Made by a program: the position numbers and the translations under genes. DNA of 60,641 nucleotides from Enterococcus sp. (GTDB lineage Bacteria; Bacillota; Bacilli; Lactobacillales; Enterococcaceae): the NCBI RefSeq assembly GCF_022711995.1, contig NZ_JALAHI010000075.1, forward strand, positions 1-60,641, given 5' to 3'. Of this stretch, positions 1-7,158 are shown in pieces. How positions within the stretch are numbered: the stretch's first letter is position 1; each line of letters begins with the position of its first letter. The notes below the pieces were generated by a model. It was given only the letters and a program-made list of their open reading frames with translations, did no database searches and had not been told where the DNA came from.

Positions 1-186
1 AACAAATCGTTGAATACGTTCCAAGTCCATGGAGTCCAATAATTGATTTTGCATTTCTCTTGAAGTAACGGTATGGGTCTGTTCCAAAATCCGATCGGCC
101 AAAGTCGATTTCCCGTGGTCAATATGGGCGATAATGGAAAAGTTACGAATCTTTTCCTGTCGTTTTTTCATTTCTTCTATATTCAT
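1..186 (-). CDS. lepA: Elongation factor 4 (LepA), N-terminal fragment cut by window edge
   Basis: This is the N-terminus of the ribosomal back-translocase GTPase LepA/EF4, which binds the ribosome and hydrolyses GTP. It starts with ATG at 186 behind a GAGGA ribosome binding site. The visible 62 codons hold the G1 motif [14 protein letters not shown] and then [17 protein letters not shown]. In the family, DLER is followed by ERGITIK (switch I). Here the last codons before position 1 read IQRFV, so the match ends about 15 nt from the edge. This may be a contig-end artefact or a real junction. The gene is read leftward, divergent from the acetyltransferase gene. It is partial because the sequence ends, and identity rests on the strong G1 region. 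Confidence 0.9.
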   Translation of the reverse strand, partial: MNIEEMKKRQEKIRNFSIIAHIDHGKSTLADRILEQTHTVTSREMQNQLLDSMDLERIQRFV

Positions 187-221
187 GGATACGTTCCTCA
201 TTTCTTTTAGTCAGCTTTTCT

Positions 222-250
222 ATTATACCAACGAAATGGGGATAATTAAA
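222..250 (-). promoter_or_regulatory. Probable lepA promoter
   Basis: On the minus strand, TTTAAT (250-245) is followed after 17 nt by TATAAT (227-222) with an upstream TG, giving an extended -10. It lies about 36 nt before the lepA start. Confidence 0.5.
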
Positions 251-292
251 GTATTTTTCTTGACCGTTATCTAAACAAATTTGTTCAGGTTT

Positions 293-301
293 TGCTATAC
301 T
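293..301 (+). promoter_or_regulatory. Extended -10 promoter element for the acetyltransferase gene
   Basis: TGCTATACT is an extended -10 motif about 30 nt upstream of the start codon at 332. No good -35 box is visible at 17 nt. Confidence 0.4.
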
Positions 302-331
302 ATAGCTAGTAAATAAATTGGAGTTGAAAGA

Positions 332-1546
332 ATGGACAATAATTTTCATCAAGATTTGCATATTCGACCTGTGGAAGAAAAAGATGTTGATCAGTTCAAC
401 GAGCTGTTAAGCTATGTTTTCCAAATCACTGAGTCTGACATCGAGGAAAGTGGTTATGAAAGTAAACGGGAAATGATCAAATCAAAACGCCCGATCCTTG
501 AGTTATCAAAAGTATTTGGGTGGTTCAATGGTGATCAGCTTGTTTCGCAGATTGCGGTCTACCCCTGTGAAGTGAACATCCATGGAACGCTGTATAAGAT
601 GGGCGGTGTGACAGGTGTCGGCACTTATCCTGAATATGCGGGACATGGGTTGATGAAAGATTTGATCAAACTCGCTCTTGAAACAATGCGGGCAGATCAA
701 CAGTGGATTTCTTATCTCTATCCTTACAATGTCCCTTATTACCGGCGTAAAGGTTGGGAAATGATGTCGGATAAATTATCTTTCAAGATCCGGGATACTC
801 AGCTGCCAAAAACGGTGGATGTTCCGGGCATTGTTGAACGAAGAGAAGTCGACGATCCTGACGTCTTTACTGTCTATAATCAATTTTCAAGAGAAAATCA
901 TGGTGCATTGCAGCGGACAGCCTTTCACTGGGAAGAATATTGGCGTTATGAAAATGAAGAAAGCCGAACAGCTGCGATCTATTATAATGAGAGTGGTCAT
1001 CCAACCGGTGTGCTCTTTTACTGGGTTGCCGAGGAAGTTTTTCACGTCAAAGAAATGTTTTACTTGAATCAAGAAGCACGTAATGGTTTATGGAACTTTA
1101 TTTCTGCGCATTTTTCTATGATTTATTGGGTCAAAGGAGATATTTACAAAAACGAGCCTTTGGCTTTCCTATTGGAAGATAGCCAAATCAAAGAAACGAT
1201 TGAGCCCTATTATATGGCACGAATTGTTGATGTCGCAGAATTTTTGAAAAATTTTCCGTTTAAAGCTTTTGATCAACCTTTTCATTTTATCGTTTCTGAT
1301 CCGGTTGCGGAATGGAACAATGGTATTTTTGGATTGAGCTATGCTAACGGTGAAGTCATCGTTTCGAATGAGCCGCTAGGAAAAGCGGTCCAATTAGATA
1401 TTCAAACATTAACTTGTGTGTTGATGAATTATCGAAGACCTGCCTATTTGGCTCGCATTGAACGTCTTCATACTGATTCCGATACATTACAATTGCTAGA
1501 GTCGATCATTCCTGATATGGAGGCTTATTTTGGCGACTATTTTTAA
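332..1546 (+). CDS. GNAT-family N-acetyltransferase, Eis-like with SCP2-like C-terminus
   Basis: The 404-residue protein has the layout of Eis-type acetyltransferases. It begins with an N-terminal GNAT fold (LHIRPVEEKDVDQFNELL near residue 10, and the acetyl-CoA-binding stretch GVGTYPEYAGHGLMKDLI near residue 97). A second GNAT-like region follows, then a sterol-carrier-like C-terminal domain. Family members acetylate amines, including aminoglycosides or peptides; the substrate here cannot be read from sequence. The start follows GGAGTTGAAAGA. It appears to be the first gene of a short plus-strand run; the next gene starts 28 nt after its stop. Mycobacterial Eis confers kanamycin resistance, but that should not be assumed for this distant relative. 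Confidence 0.85.
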   Translation: MDNNFHQDLHIRPVEEKDVDQFNELLSYVFQITESDIEESGYESKREMIKSKRPILELSKVFGWFNGDQLVSQIAVYPCEVNIHGTLYKMGGVTGVGTYPEYAGHGLMKDLIKLALETMRADQQWISYLYPYNVPYYRRKGWEMMSDKLSFKIRDTQLPKTVDVPGIVERREVDDPDVFTVYNQFSRENHGALQRTAFHWEEYWRYENEESRTAAIYYNESGHPTGVLFYWVAEEVFHVKEMFYLNQEARNGLWNFISAHFSMIYWVKGDIYKNEPLAFLLEDSQIKETIEPYYMARIVDVAEFLKNFPFKAFDQPFHFIVSDPVAEWNNGIFGLSYANGEVIVSNEPLGKAVQLDIQTLTCVLMNYRRPAYLARIERLHTDSDTLQLLESIIPDMEAYFGDYF

Positions 1547-1574
1547 CATTATGGATAATTGAAGGAGAATGAAC

Positions 1575-2060
1575 ATGAATATTTACTTTGCTGCCCCCCT
1601 CTTTGCTAAAAGTGATCTGCTTTACAATGCAGAGATCGTGAACCAAATTAGAGCAACCTACCCGCAAGTGACGATTTATTTGCCCCAAGAAAATGCGGCG
1701 ATCAATGATAAATCTGCTTATGCCGATAGCACCATGATTGCTCAAGCAGATACTGAAAAAGTATTAGAAAGTGATCTGATGATTGCCTTATTGGATGGTC
1801 TAACCATCGATCCTGGTGTGGCTTCAGAAATCGGCGTCGCTTATGCCAAAGGAATCCCTGTTTTGGGGTTGTATACCGATAGCCGTCAACAAGGAGCGGA
1901 GAATCAGCAGAAACTTTCGGCCCTAAAAACTGTGGCAGAAAACCAATTCCATTACTTGAATCTCTATACGGTCGGATTGATCAAGCTAAATGGAGAGATT
2001 TATTCCTCGGAATCTGCTTTACTCGCAGGCTTAGCCAATTATCTTTCGGAGGAAAATTAA
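1575..2060 (+). CDS. Nucleoside 2-deoxyribosyltransferase family protein
   Basis: This 161-residue protein has the N-terminal MNIYFAAPLF strand and the motifs LLDGLTIDPGVASEIGVAYA and GIPVLGLYTDSR of the nucleoside 2-deoxyribosyltransferase fold. The family transfers the deoxyribose of a deoxynucleoside to another free base in nucleotide salvage. The acidic residues in DPGVASEIG correspond to the family's active-site region. I chose ATG 1575 over the in-frame ATG at 1569 because AAGGAG (1562-1567) sits 7 nt before 1575 but only 1 nt before 1569. The stop TAA abuts the next gene's ATG, so the two are probably translated from one mRNA. Confidence 0.85.
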   Translation: MNIYFAAPLFAKSDLLYNAEIVNQIRATYPQVTIYLPQENAAINDKSAYADSTMIAQADTEKVLESDLMIALLDGLTIDPGVASEIGVAYAKGIPVLGLYTDSRQQGAENQQKLSALKTVAENQFHYLNLYTVGLIKLNGEIYSSESALLAGLANYLSEEN

Positions 2061-2732
2061 ATGGGCACAAACTATAAACGATTATTGAAGGGATTTACGG
2101 TTTTCGGATTACTGGTATTCGCATTTTCTGTTTGGGAATTCTTTCAAGGTGTCTACCCTAAACAACAAGCACTGATTTTTCTTGTGCAGGCATTATTAGG
2201 TATCCTATTGATCTATGTTCCTGAATATAGCAAAAAATTATTTCGCATTCAGTTACCCAATGCGACAGTTTACTTTTACTGGTTCTTTTTGTTGATTTCT
2301 GTCTTTATGGGCACGATCTTGCATCTAATTGAAATTATTTCTTTCTGGGATAAAGTGCTTCACACCGTGAGTCCAATGGTTCTGACAGCAGTCGGTTATG
2401 GATTGATCTGTATGTTCCTAAAAGAGGTTCCCGTGCGGAAAGTCTCGCCATGGCTCTTTCTACTAATGGGTTTTGCCTTTGCTGGTCTATGTGGTGTCTT
2501 TTGGGAATTTTGGGAGTTTATCTGCGACTCCCTTGGCGGCATGAACCTTCAGCGCTACGCGACGTTGGATGGCACCCCATTTATTGGCCGCGCTGCTCTG
2601 ATGGATACCATGGGTGATCTGTTGACGAATACCATCGGGGCCCTTTTGATGGGTATTTTCGCCTACTTCCAAGGAAGCGGCAAACCAGATTATTTTGAGA
2701 GTTATCGAATCGAAAAAATTACCCGTCATTGA
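2061..2732 (+). CDS. Integral membrane protein, YjdF/DUF2238-like
   Basis: This 223-residue protein has about six hydrophobic segments. Conserved polar motifs lie between them: WDKVLHTVSP near residue 96, FWEFWEFICD near residue 150, and MDTMGDLLTNTIGALL near residue 186. Paired WD..H and D..GD..N motifs in membrane helices resemble the YjdF/DUF2238 family, whose function is unknown. GGAGG precedes the ATG by 8 nt and overlaps the end of the upstream gene, so the two genes are translationally close. A strong terminator follows directly. The family call rests on motif memory and is moderately certain; the membrane nature is clear. Confidence 0.65.
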   Translation: MGTNYKRLLKGFTVFGLLVFAFSVWEFFQGVYPKQQALIFLVQALLGILLIYVPEYSKKLFRIQLPNATVYFYWFFLLISVFMGTILHLIEIISFWDKVLHTVSPMVLTAVGYGLICMFLKEVPVRKVSPWLFLLMGFAFAGLCGVFWEFWEFICDSLGGMNLQRYATLDGTPFIGRAALMDTMGDLLTNTIGALLMGIFAYFQGSGKPDYFESYRIEKITRH

Positions 2733-2738
2733 TTTTTG

Positions 2739-2780
2739 ACTGCGTAAACGGGCTAAAACCTGTTTATGCAGTTTTTTTCT
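2739..2780 (+). terminator. Intrinsic terminator after the membrane protein gene
   Basis: ACTGCGTAAACGGG (2739-2752) pairs with CCTGTTTATGCAGT (2759-2772), followed by a run of T. Confidence 0.85.
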
Positions 2781-2977
2781 TGCACTTCTTTTAGTGTCTT
2801 TGAGAAAATTGCTGGCTTTTTCCCAAAATCCTTTCATTTTTACGAATCCGTTTACATTTTATAAAAAAATAACTTTTCGTTACGTTTTTTTGTTATAGGA
2901 AGTGAGACTTTTGTCAATAATCGCAAAATAAAATGCCTAAAATAAAGTGTATTTGATTTCCAGATTTCTAAAAGGTC

Positions 2978-2986
2978 TGTTATAAT
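2978..2986 (+). promoter_or_regulatory. Extended -10 promoter for the 61-residue membrane protein
   Basis: TGTTATAAT is an extended -10 box 42 nt before the start at 3029. The 2781-2977 stretch upstream is AT-rich and shows no gene. Confidence 0.55.
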
Positions 2987-3028
2987 ATTTAACAGAAAGT
3001 TGACTTAGCAGTCAGTAAGGAGCGCGCC

Positions 3029-3214
3029 ATGATCTTGACGGTATTTTTTCTTTTGTGTTGTATGATTTTTTTATCCATCACCTATGCCTTTTCCAGAGAC
3101 GCACGAAAATTCGTCCAACCCATATCTATTAAAATCATTTTTATCAGTTCTGCGGCGATCGCTGTTTGGACAATGTTCTTTTCTGTTATTGCCCTTGTGG
3201 CTTGGGTCATATAA
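3029..3214 (+). CDS. Small two-helix membrane protein, unknown function
   Basis: This 61-residue hydrophobic protein has two predicted membrane helices (about residues 2-20 and 34-60). They are separated by a short basic/polar loop containing SRDARKF. It has a clear ribosome binding site (AAGGAG, 7-8 nt before ATG), its own extended -10 promoter and a strong terminator directly after the stop, so it is a monocistronic small gene rather than a shadow ORF. I do not recognise a family. It is convergent with lepB and shares its terminator. Confidence 0.65.
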   Translation: MILTVFFLLCCMIFLSITYAFSRDARKFVQPISIKIIFISSAAIAVWTMFFSVIALVAWVI

Positions 3215-3274
3215 AAAAGCATTCTTGCATGTTTCCGAGTGTAAACTCGTGCCTGTGCAAGAATGCTTTTTTTT
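3213..3274. terminator. Bidirectional terminator with nested second hairpin
   Basis: AAAAAAGCATTCTTGCA (3214-3230) is complementary to 3255-3273 and is flanked by A and T runs, so it can stop transcription from both strands. The lepB stop codon lies inside it. The loop holds a second hairpin, CGAGT gtaa ACTCG. Confidence 0.85.
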
Positions 3275-3842
3275 AGAATAATGAAAATTCACTTAGTGGC
3301 CAGTAGCGCAAGATAACTTTGCCCTTCATTTGTTCGGTATCCACTACACCAAAGGAACGACTATCTCTTGAGATGAGACGATTGTCCCCCATAACAAAGT
3401 ATTTGCCCTCAGGGACTGTGATTGAAAATTCATCGGTGAATTGCGTGGCAGCAGCAGCAATTTGTTGGAACATCTCACGATAACTATATTCCTTTTGCAG
3501 TTGATCCTCGGCGAATTGCTTCTTGAAATCATCTAAATACGTCTCTTGGTATTCTTTGCCATTGATTGTTAGGACGTCATTCTTCATCTCGATTTTATCC
3601 CCAGGTAAACCAATCAAGCGTTTCACTGCAATTTTGCTGGTATCGTCAGGCTCTACGCAAATGATTACATCTTGTCGCTGATAACTTGAAATCTTGGAAG
3701 CAATCAAACGTTGACCATCAGCCAAAGTCGGATCCATTGAATGGCCGCTTACTTTGACAGGCGTTAATACAAACAATCGAACGACAACAATAACAACAAT
3801 GAAAGCGAGAATAAACCAATTCTCTTTTAAAAATTTCTGCAT
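3273..3842 (-). CDS. lepB: Type I signal peptidase
   Basis: This 189-residue membrane-anchored serine peptidase cleaves signal peptides from exported proteins at the outer membrane face. It has one N-terminal membrane helix (about 9-27). The nucleophile box SGHSMDPTL carries catalytic Ser35, and KIAVKRLIGLPGD carries the general base Lys74. The later box MGDNR...SRDSR matches conserved box E. The length fits Gram-positive SipS-type enzymes. A GGAG lies 13 nt before ATG, a rather long spacing. It is transcribed alone and ends in the terminator shared with the convergent small membrane protein gene. Gram-positive bacteria often have several paralogues, so this may be one of several. Confidence 0.93.
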   Translation of the reverse strand: MQKFLKENWFILAFIVVIVVVRLFVLTPVKVSGHSMDPTLADGQRLIASKISSYQRQDVIICVEPDDTSKIAVKRLIGLPGDKIEMKNDVLTINGKEYQETYLDDFKKQFAEDQLQKEYSYREMFQQIAAAATQFTDEFSITVPEGKYFVMGDNRLISRDSRSFGVVDTEQMKGKVILRYWPLSEFSLF

Positions 3843-4055
3843 CTTATTTTATTTGCTCCTTCAACCATTTTCTCTAATTATCCTTCAGAAAATGGACTTG
3901 CATTTTTCCATTTACTTCTCAATCTTACGTGTAATTTGACATTTCGGCAAGTAAAATCTTTTTGGAACTCATTTTATTTGCGAAAATTTACCTATTTTTT
4001 TCCTGAAGAAAATCAGCTTTCTGGTAAATACCGCAAGCACTATTCAAGCTTTATC
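3843..4055. other. Non-coding stretch between lepB and the clpB terminator
   Basis: This AT-rich region holds the lepB upstream sequence. A weak minus-strand -10 (GATAAT, 3882-3877) lies about 35 nt before the lepB start. I see no ORF with a ribosome binding site and no repeat. Confidence 0.4.
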
Positions 4056-4106
4056 AAAAAAAATACCTGAAACATCATCGAAAGTCTCCGAAAATGCTTC
4101 AGGTAT
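4056..4106 (-). terminator. Intrinsic terminator of clpB
   Basis: On the minus strand, ATACCTGAA pairs with TTCAGGTAT across a 25-nt internal region and is followed by a run of T. Confidence 0.8.
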
Positions 4107-4159
4107 CTAATTGGGATTAGCTGCTAGTAATCTTGATGGGTTGTTTTTCCCATAAAGAG

Positions 4160-6763
4160 TTATTCAGTGATCGGTGTATTTTCAAAAACAAGCTGGTCAT
4201 TCAGCACTTCAATGGTCACTTTAGTTTTTGGCAACACACGGCCTGCAATGATTTCTTTGGCAAGAGGGGTTTCTACTTCCCGGGTAATGAAGCGTCGCAA
4301 TGGTCGTGCCCCATAAGCTGGTTCATAGGAGTGCTCGGCGATCCATTTTTTGGCATCTTCTGTAATGGACAATTGAATGTCTTGGTTTTCCAATCGTTGT
4401 GACAATTGAGCGATAATCTTATCTACGATCCCTGTCACATCAGCTAAACTTAGTGGTGTGAATAAAATCGTGTCATCAATACGATTCAAAAATTCTGGTT
4501 TGAAATGTCCTCGTAATAGGGAACGAACATTTTCCGCAACGGTTTCTGGAATCGTTCCTTCACTGGTTACACCATCTAACAGCAATTGGGAGCCAATATT
4601 ACTTGTCATGATCAAGACCGTGTTTTTGAAATCTACTACTCGGCCTTTTGAGTCCGTCAATCGACCGTCATCCAATACTTGCAGTAAAATATTGAACACA
4701 TCTGGATGGGCTTTTTCGATCTCATCCAATAAGACGATCGTATATGGATTTCGGCGCACGGCTTCTGTCAGTTGGCCGCCTTCTTCAAAACCAACATAAC
4801 CTGGAGGTGCTCCGACTAAACGCGACACAGAATGTTTTTCCATGTACTCACTCATGTCGATCCGCACCATATGATCTTCTGAATCAAACAAATTGACGGC
4901 CAATGCTTTGGCTAACTCGGTTTTACCGACGCCTGTAGGACCTAAGAATAAGAAAGAACCTAAAGGTCGATTTGGATCTTGAAGACCTGCACGAGAGCGA
5001 ATCACGGCATCACTGACAGCATCCACTGCTTCGTCTTGACCAATCACACGTTGATGGAGCGTTTCATTCAGTTTCAGTAATTTTTCCCGTTCGCCTTCTA
5101 CCAATTTCGCCACCGGAATGCCTGTTAAACGGCCAACAACCAGCGCAATTTCATTTTCGGTCACAGATTCTTGCACCATTCGAACGCCTTCCGCTTGATT
5201 TTTTGCTTCCAATTCGGCAAGTTCTTTTTCTAATTGCGGAATCGTACCATGGCGTAAAACAGCTGCACGCTCTAAATCATAATTGTTTTCGGCATCTTCT
5301 AATTCATGTTTGGCTTTGTCGATTTCTGCCCGTTTATTGGAAACCGCATTGACTTCGTCTTTCTCGGTTTCCCATTGCATCTTCATGGTATTGGCTTCTT
5401 CCCGCAACTCAGCCAATTCTTCTTGCAAGTTTGCCAATCGTTTTTTAGAAGCATCGTCGGTTTCTTTTTTCAATGCGGCTTCTTCAATTTCCAACTGCAT
5501 CAAACGCCGAGTGACTTGGTCTAATTCTGTTGGCATGGAGTTCATTTCTACACGAATCGTAGCACTTGCTTCATCAATTAGGTCGATGGCTTTGTCTGGC
5601 AAAAAGCGATCGGTGATATATCGATCAGACAATGTCGCTGCAGCAACGAGGGCATTGTCATGGATATTGACCCCATGGTGGATCTCAAAGCGCTCTTTTA
5701 ATCCCCGCAAAATTGAGATGGTATCTTCCACTGTCGGTTCTTTGACTAAAACTTTTTGGAAACGACGTTCCAATGCTTTGTCTTTTTCCATATATTGGCG
5801 GTATTCATCCAGTGTTGTGGCACCGATGGTATGAAGTTCGCCACGAGCCAACATTGGTTTTAACAAATTACCAGCATCCATGCTGCCTTCTGTTTTACCA
5901 GCACCGACGATATTGTGGATTTCATCAATAAATAAGATGATCCGGCCTTCAGATTTTTTGACTTCTTTCAAGACCGCCTTCAACCGTTCTTCAAATTCAC
6001 CACGGAATTTTGCTCCAGCGATCAATGCGCCCATATCTAAAGAGAAAATCGTTTTGTCTTTTAAGTTTTCCGGTACATCTTTTCTAACGATTCGTTGCGC
6101 CAATCCTTCAACGATTGCTGTTTTACCGACACCAGGCTCACCGATCAAAACAGGATTATTTTTGGTTTTTCGTGAAAGAATACGAATCACATCGCGGATC
6201 TCTTCATCCCGGCCAATGATCGGATCCATTTTTCCACTGCGGACTTGTTGAACGAGATCCACACCATATTTTTCTAAGGCTTTGTATTGTTCTTCTTGGT
6301 TTTGAGATGTCACACGTTCTCCCCCTCTCAAAGATTCAATGGTTGCTTTTAATTCTTTTTCATTGATTCCTTGACCTTTTAAATAATTGGTCAATGGATG
6401 GTTTTTTAGTTTCATTAATGCTAATAGCACGACTTCGGTGGATAAATACTCATCATTGAACTCTTTTTTTAGTTGGTCTGCTTCAGAAAGCAAACGAAAT
6501 AAGTTTTGACTCATGCTTTGTCCGTATTGAACATTACCACCTTCAACAGATGGAATTTCATCCAATAGTCGGTCAACTTCCTTCTCGAAAGCATCGACAT
6601 CAAGACCAGCGTCCGTATAAAAATTGCGGCCAAATTGATTGGCTTGCAATAAAATTTTCCATAAATGAGCGATATCGATCTCCTGATGATGGCGTGTTAC
6701 CGCTACTTGTTGTGCTTCTGCAATGGCACTTTGTAAAGTTGTTGTCATTTTTTCTGGGTTCAT
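4160..6763 (-). CDS. clpB: ATP-dependent disaggregase ClpB
   Basis: This 867-residue Hsp100 chaperone is the normal length for ClpB. With DnaK it threads aggregated proteins through a hexameric pore and refolds them. It has the N-domain repeats (1-145), AAA-1 with Walker A GEPGVGKT (208-215), the coiled-coil middle domain (about 405-525) that distinguishes ClpB from ClpC, and AAA-2 with [22 protein letters not shown] precedes the ATG. It is monocistronic, with its own terminator. A CtsR operator overlaps its promoter, so it should be repressed in normal growth and induced by heat or protein damage. Confidence 0.97.
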   Translation of the reverse strand: MNPEKMTTTLQSAIAEAQQVAVTRHHQEIDIAHLWKILLQANQFGRNFYTDAGLDVDAFEKEVDRLLDEIPSVEGGNVQYGQSMSQNLFRLLSEADQLKKEFNDEYLSTEVVLLALMKLKNHPLTNYLKGQGINEKELKATIESLRGGERVTSQNQEEQYKALEKYGVDLVQQVRSGKMDPIIGRDEEIRDVIRILSRKTKNNPVLIGEPGVGKTAIVEGLAQRIVRKDVPENLKDKTIFSLDMGALIAGAKFRGEFEERLKAVLKEVKKSEGRIILFIDEIHNIVGAGKTEGSMDAGNLLKPMLARGELHTIGATTLDEYRQYMEKDKALERRFQKVLVKEPTVEDTISILRGLKERFEIHHGVNIHDNALVAAATLSDRYITDRFLPDKAIDLIDEASATIRVEMNSMPTELDQVTRRLMQLEIEEAALKKETDDASKKRLANLQEELAELREEANTMKMQWETEKDEVNAVSNKRAEIDKAKHELEDAENNYDLERAAVLRHGTIPQLEKELAELEAKNQAEGVRMVQESVTENEIALVVGRLTGIPVAKLVEGEREKLLKLNETLHQRVIGQDEAVDAVSDAVIRSRAGLQDPNRPLGSFLFLGPTGVGKTELAKALAVNLFDSEDHMVRIDMSEYMEKHSVSRLVGAPPGYVGFEEGGQLTEAVRRNPYTIVLLDEIEKAHPDVFNILLQVLDDGRLTDSKGRVVDFKNTVLIMTSNIGSQLLLDGVTSEGTIPETVAENVRSLLRGHFKPEFLNRIDDTILFTPLSLADVTGIVDKIIAQLSQRLENQDIQLSITEDAKKWIAEHSYEPAYGARPLRRFITREVETPLAKEIIAGRVLPKTKVTIEVLNDQLVFENTPITE

Positions 6764-6805
6764 TGTTCTACCTCCCCGTCATTTCTAGGATTTCTCCTAC
6801 ATTGT

Positions 6806-6835
6806 AGTATACCACTTTGGTCAGTAATGGTCAAA
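6806..6835 (-). promoter_or_regulatory. clpB promoter overlapped by a CtsR operator
   Basis: Minus-strand TTGACC (6834-6829) and TATACT (6811-6806) are separated by exactly 17 nt. On the plus strand, GGTCAGT AAT GGTCAAA (6819-6835) is a near-consensus CtsR direct repeat (RGTCAAA NAN RGTCAAA) covering the -35 box and spacer. Bound CtsR would block RNA polymerase. Only the first heptamer departs from consensus, in its last two bases. Confidence 0.88.
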
Positions 6836-6886
6836 AGATATGCAAGCACTTTTTGACTTTCTTTTTTAGCAAACTATCAGCAAAAG

Positions 6887-6916
6887 TTGACACAAGGAAA
6901 GCTAAGATGGTATGCT
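6887..6916 (+). promoter_or_regulatory. Promoter of the ABC-F leader transcript
   Basis: A perfect TTGACA (6887-6892) is followed after 18 nt by TATGCT (6911-6916). Transcription should start near 6923, some 235 nt before the ABC-F start codon. This leaves a long leader. Confidence 0.75.
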
Positions 6917-6946
6917 TAATAAACCATTTCAACGGAGGAAAAGCAG

Positions 6947-7015
6947 ATGTCTCGCTATTATTTTAAATTTATCAGAAAATCTGCTCTTAACAAGAGAAGG
7001 ATGAAGCATTGTTAA
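6947..7015 (+). CDS. 22-codon leader peptide of the ABC-F gene
   Basis: The ORF starts at ATG 6947 behind a consensus GGAGG placed 9 nt upstream, and ends at TAA 7013-7015. The peptide begins MSRYYFKFIRK and ends RRMKHC; it is strongly basic. Its 3' half lies inside an 11-bp perfect inverted repeat, GCTCTTAACAA (6983-6993) with TTGTTAAGAGC (7009-7019), so ribosome position on the ORF decides whether this hairpin can form. Its place between promoter and attenuator is typical of leader peptides upstream of inducible antibiotic-resistance ABC-F and erm genes. Function is inferred from layout; no known leader sequence is recognised. Confidence 0.72.
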   Translation: MSRYYFKFIRKSALNKRRMKHC

Positions 7016-7143
7016 GAGCCTACAAGCGCCTAGCGCATCTGCTTCATCAAAGACTCGGAGTGAGGTTTTTTTCTCATGCCCTGGTTTTTGATGGATACTA
7101 AAAAGATTGTAAGCTGTAGACAATGACTGTCTATGGCTTTTTT
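6983..7143 (+). promoter_or_regulatory. Transcription attenuator upstream of the ABC-F gene
   Basis: Three mutually exclusive pairings are visible. Hairpin 1 is 6983-6993 with 7009-7019 (11 bp perfect). The loop of hairpin 1 (GATGAAGCA, 7000-7008) is perfectly complementary to TGCTTCATC (7040-7048). A terminator hairpin AGCTGTAGACA (7112-7122) with TGTCTATGGCT (7128-7138) includes two G-U pairs and runs into TTTTTT just before the ABC-F ribosome binding site. AGCCTACAA (7017-7025) can pair with TTGTAAGCT (7107-7115), one mismatch, and so disrupt the terminator stem. A stalled ribosome on the leader could switch between these forms. The pairings are seen; the switching is inferred. Confidence 0.68.
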
Positions 7144-7158
7144 ATATGGAGGAAAATC

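Noticed and set aside
332-1546. Aminoglycoside resistance gene eis
   Set aside because: The fold is Eis-like, but the relation is distant and many bacteria carry such proteins without resistance; only the family is reported.
2487-2837. Minus-strand ORF starting MKGFWEKASNFLKDTKRS
   Set aside because: The first residues look protein-like, but there is no ribosome binding site. It runs through the terminator at 2739-2780 and lies antisense to a clear membrane protein gene.
3273-3842. SipW or LexA-like protease instead of signal peptidase I
   Set aside because: The N-terminal membrane helix, SGHSMDPTL, KRLIGLPGD and MGDNR boxes match P-type signal peptidase I.
7123-7158. Upstream ATG extending the ABC-F protein by 12 residues
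   Set aside because: It lies in the loop of the attenuator hairpin and has no ribosome binding site, whereas ATG 7159 follows GGAGG at good spacing and matches the family N-terminus.
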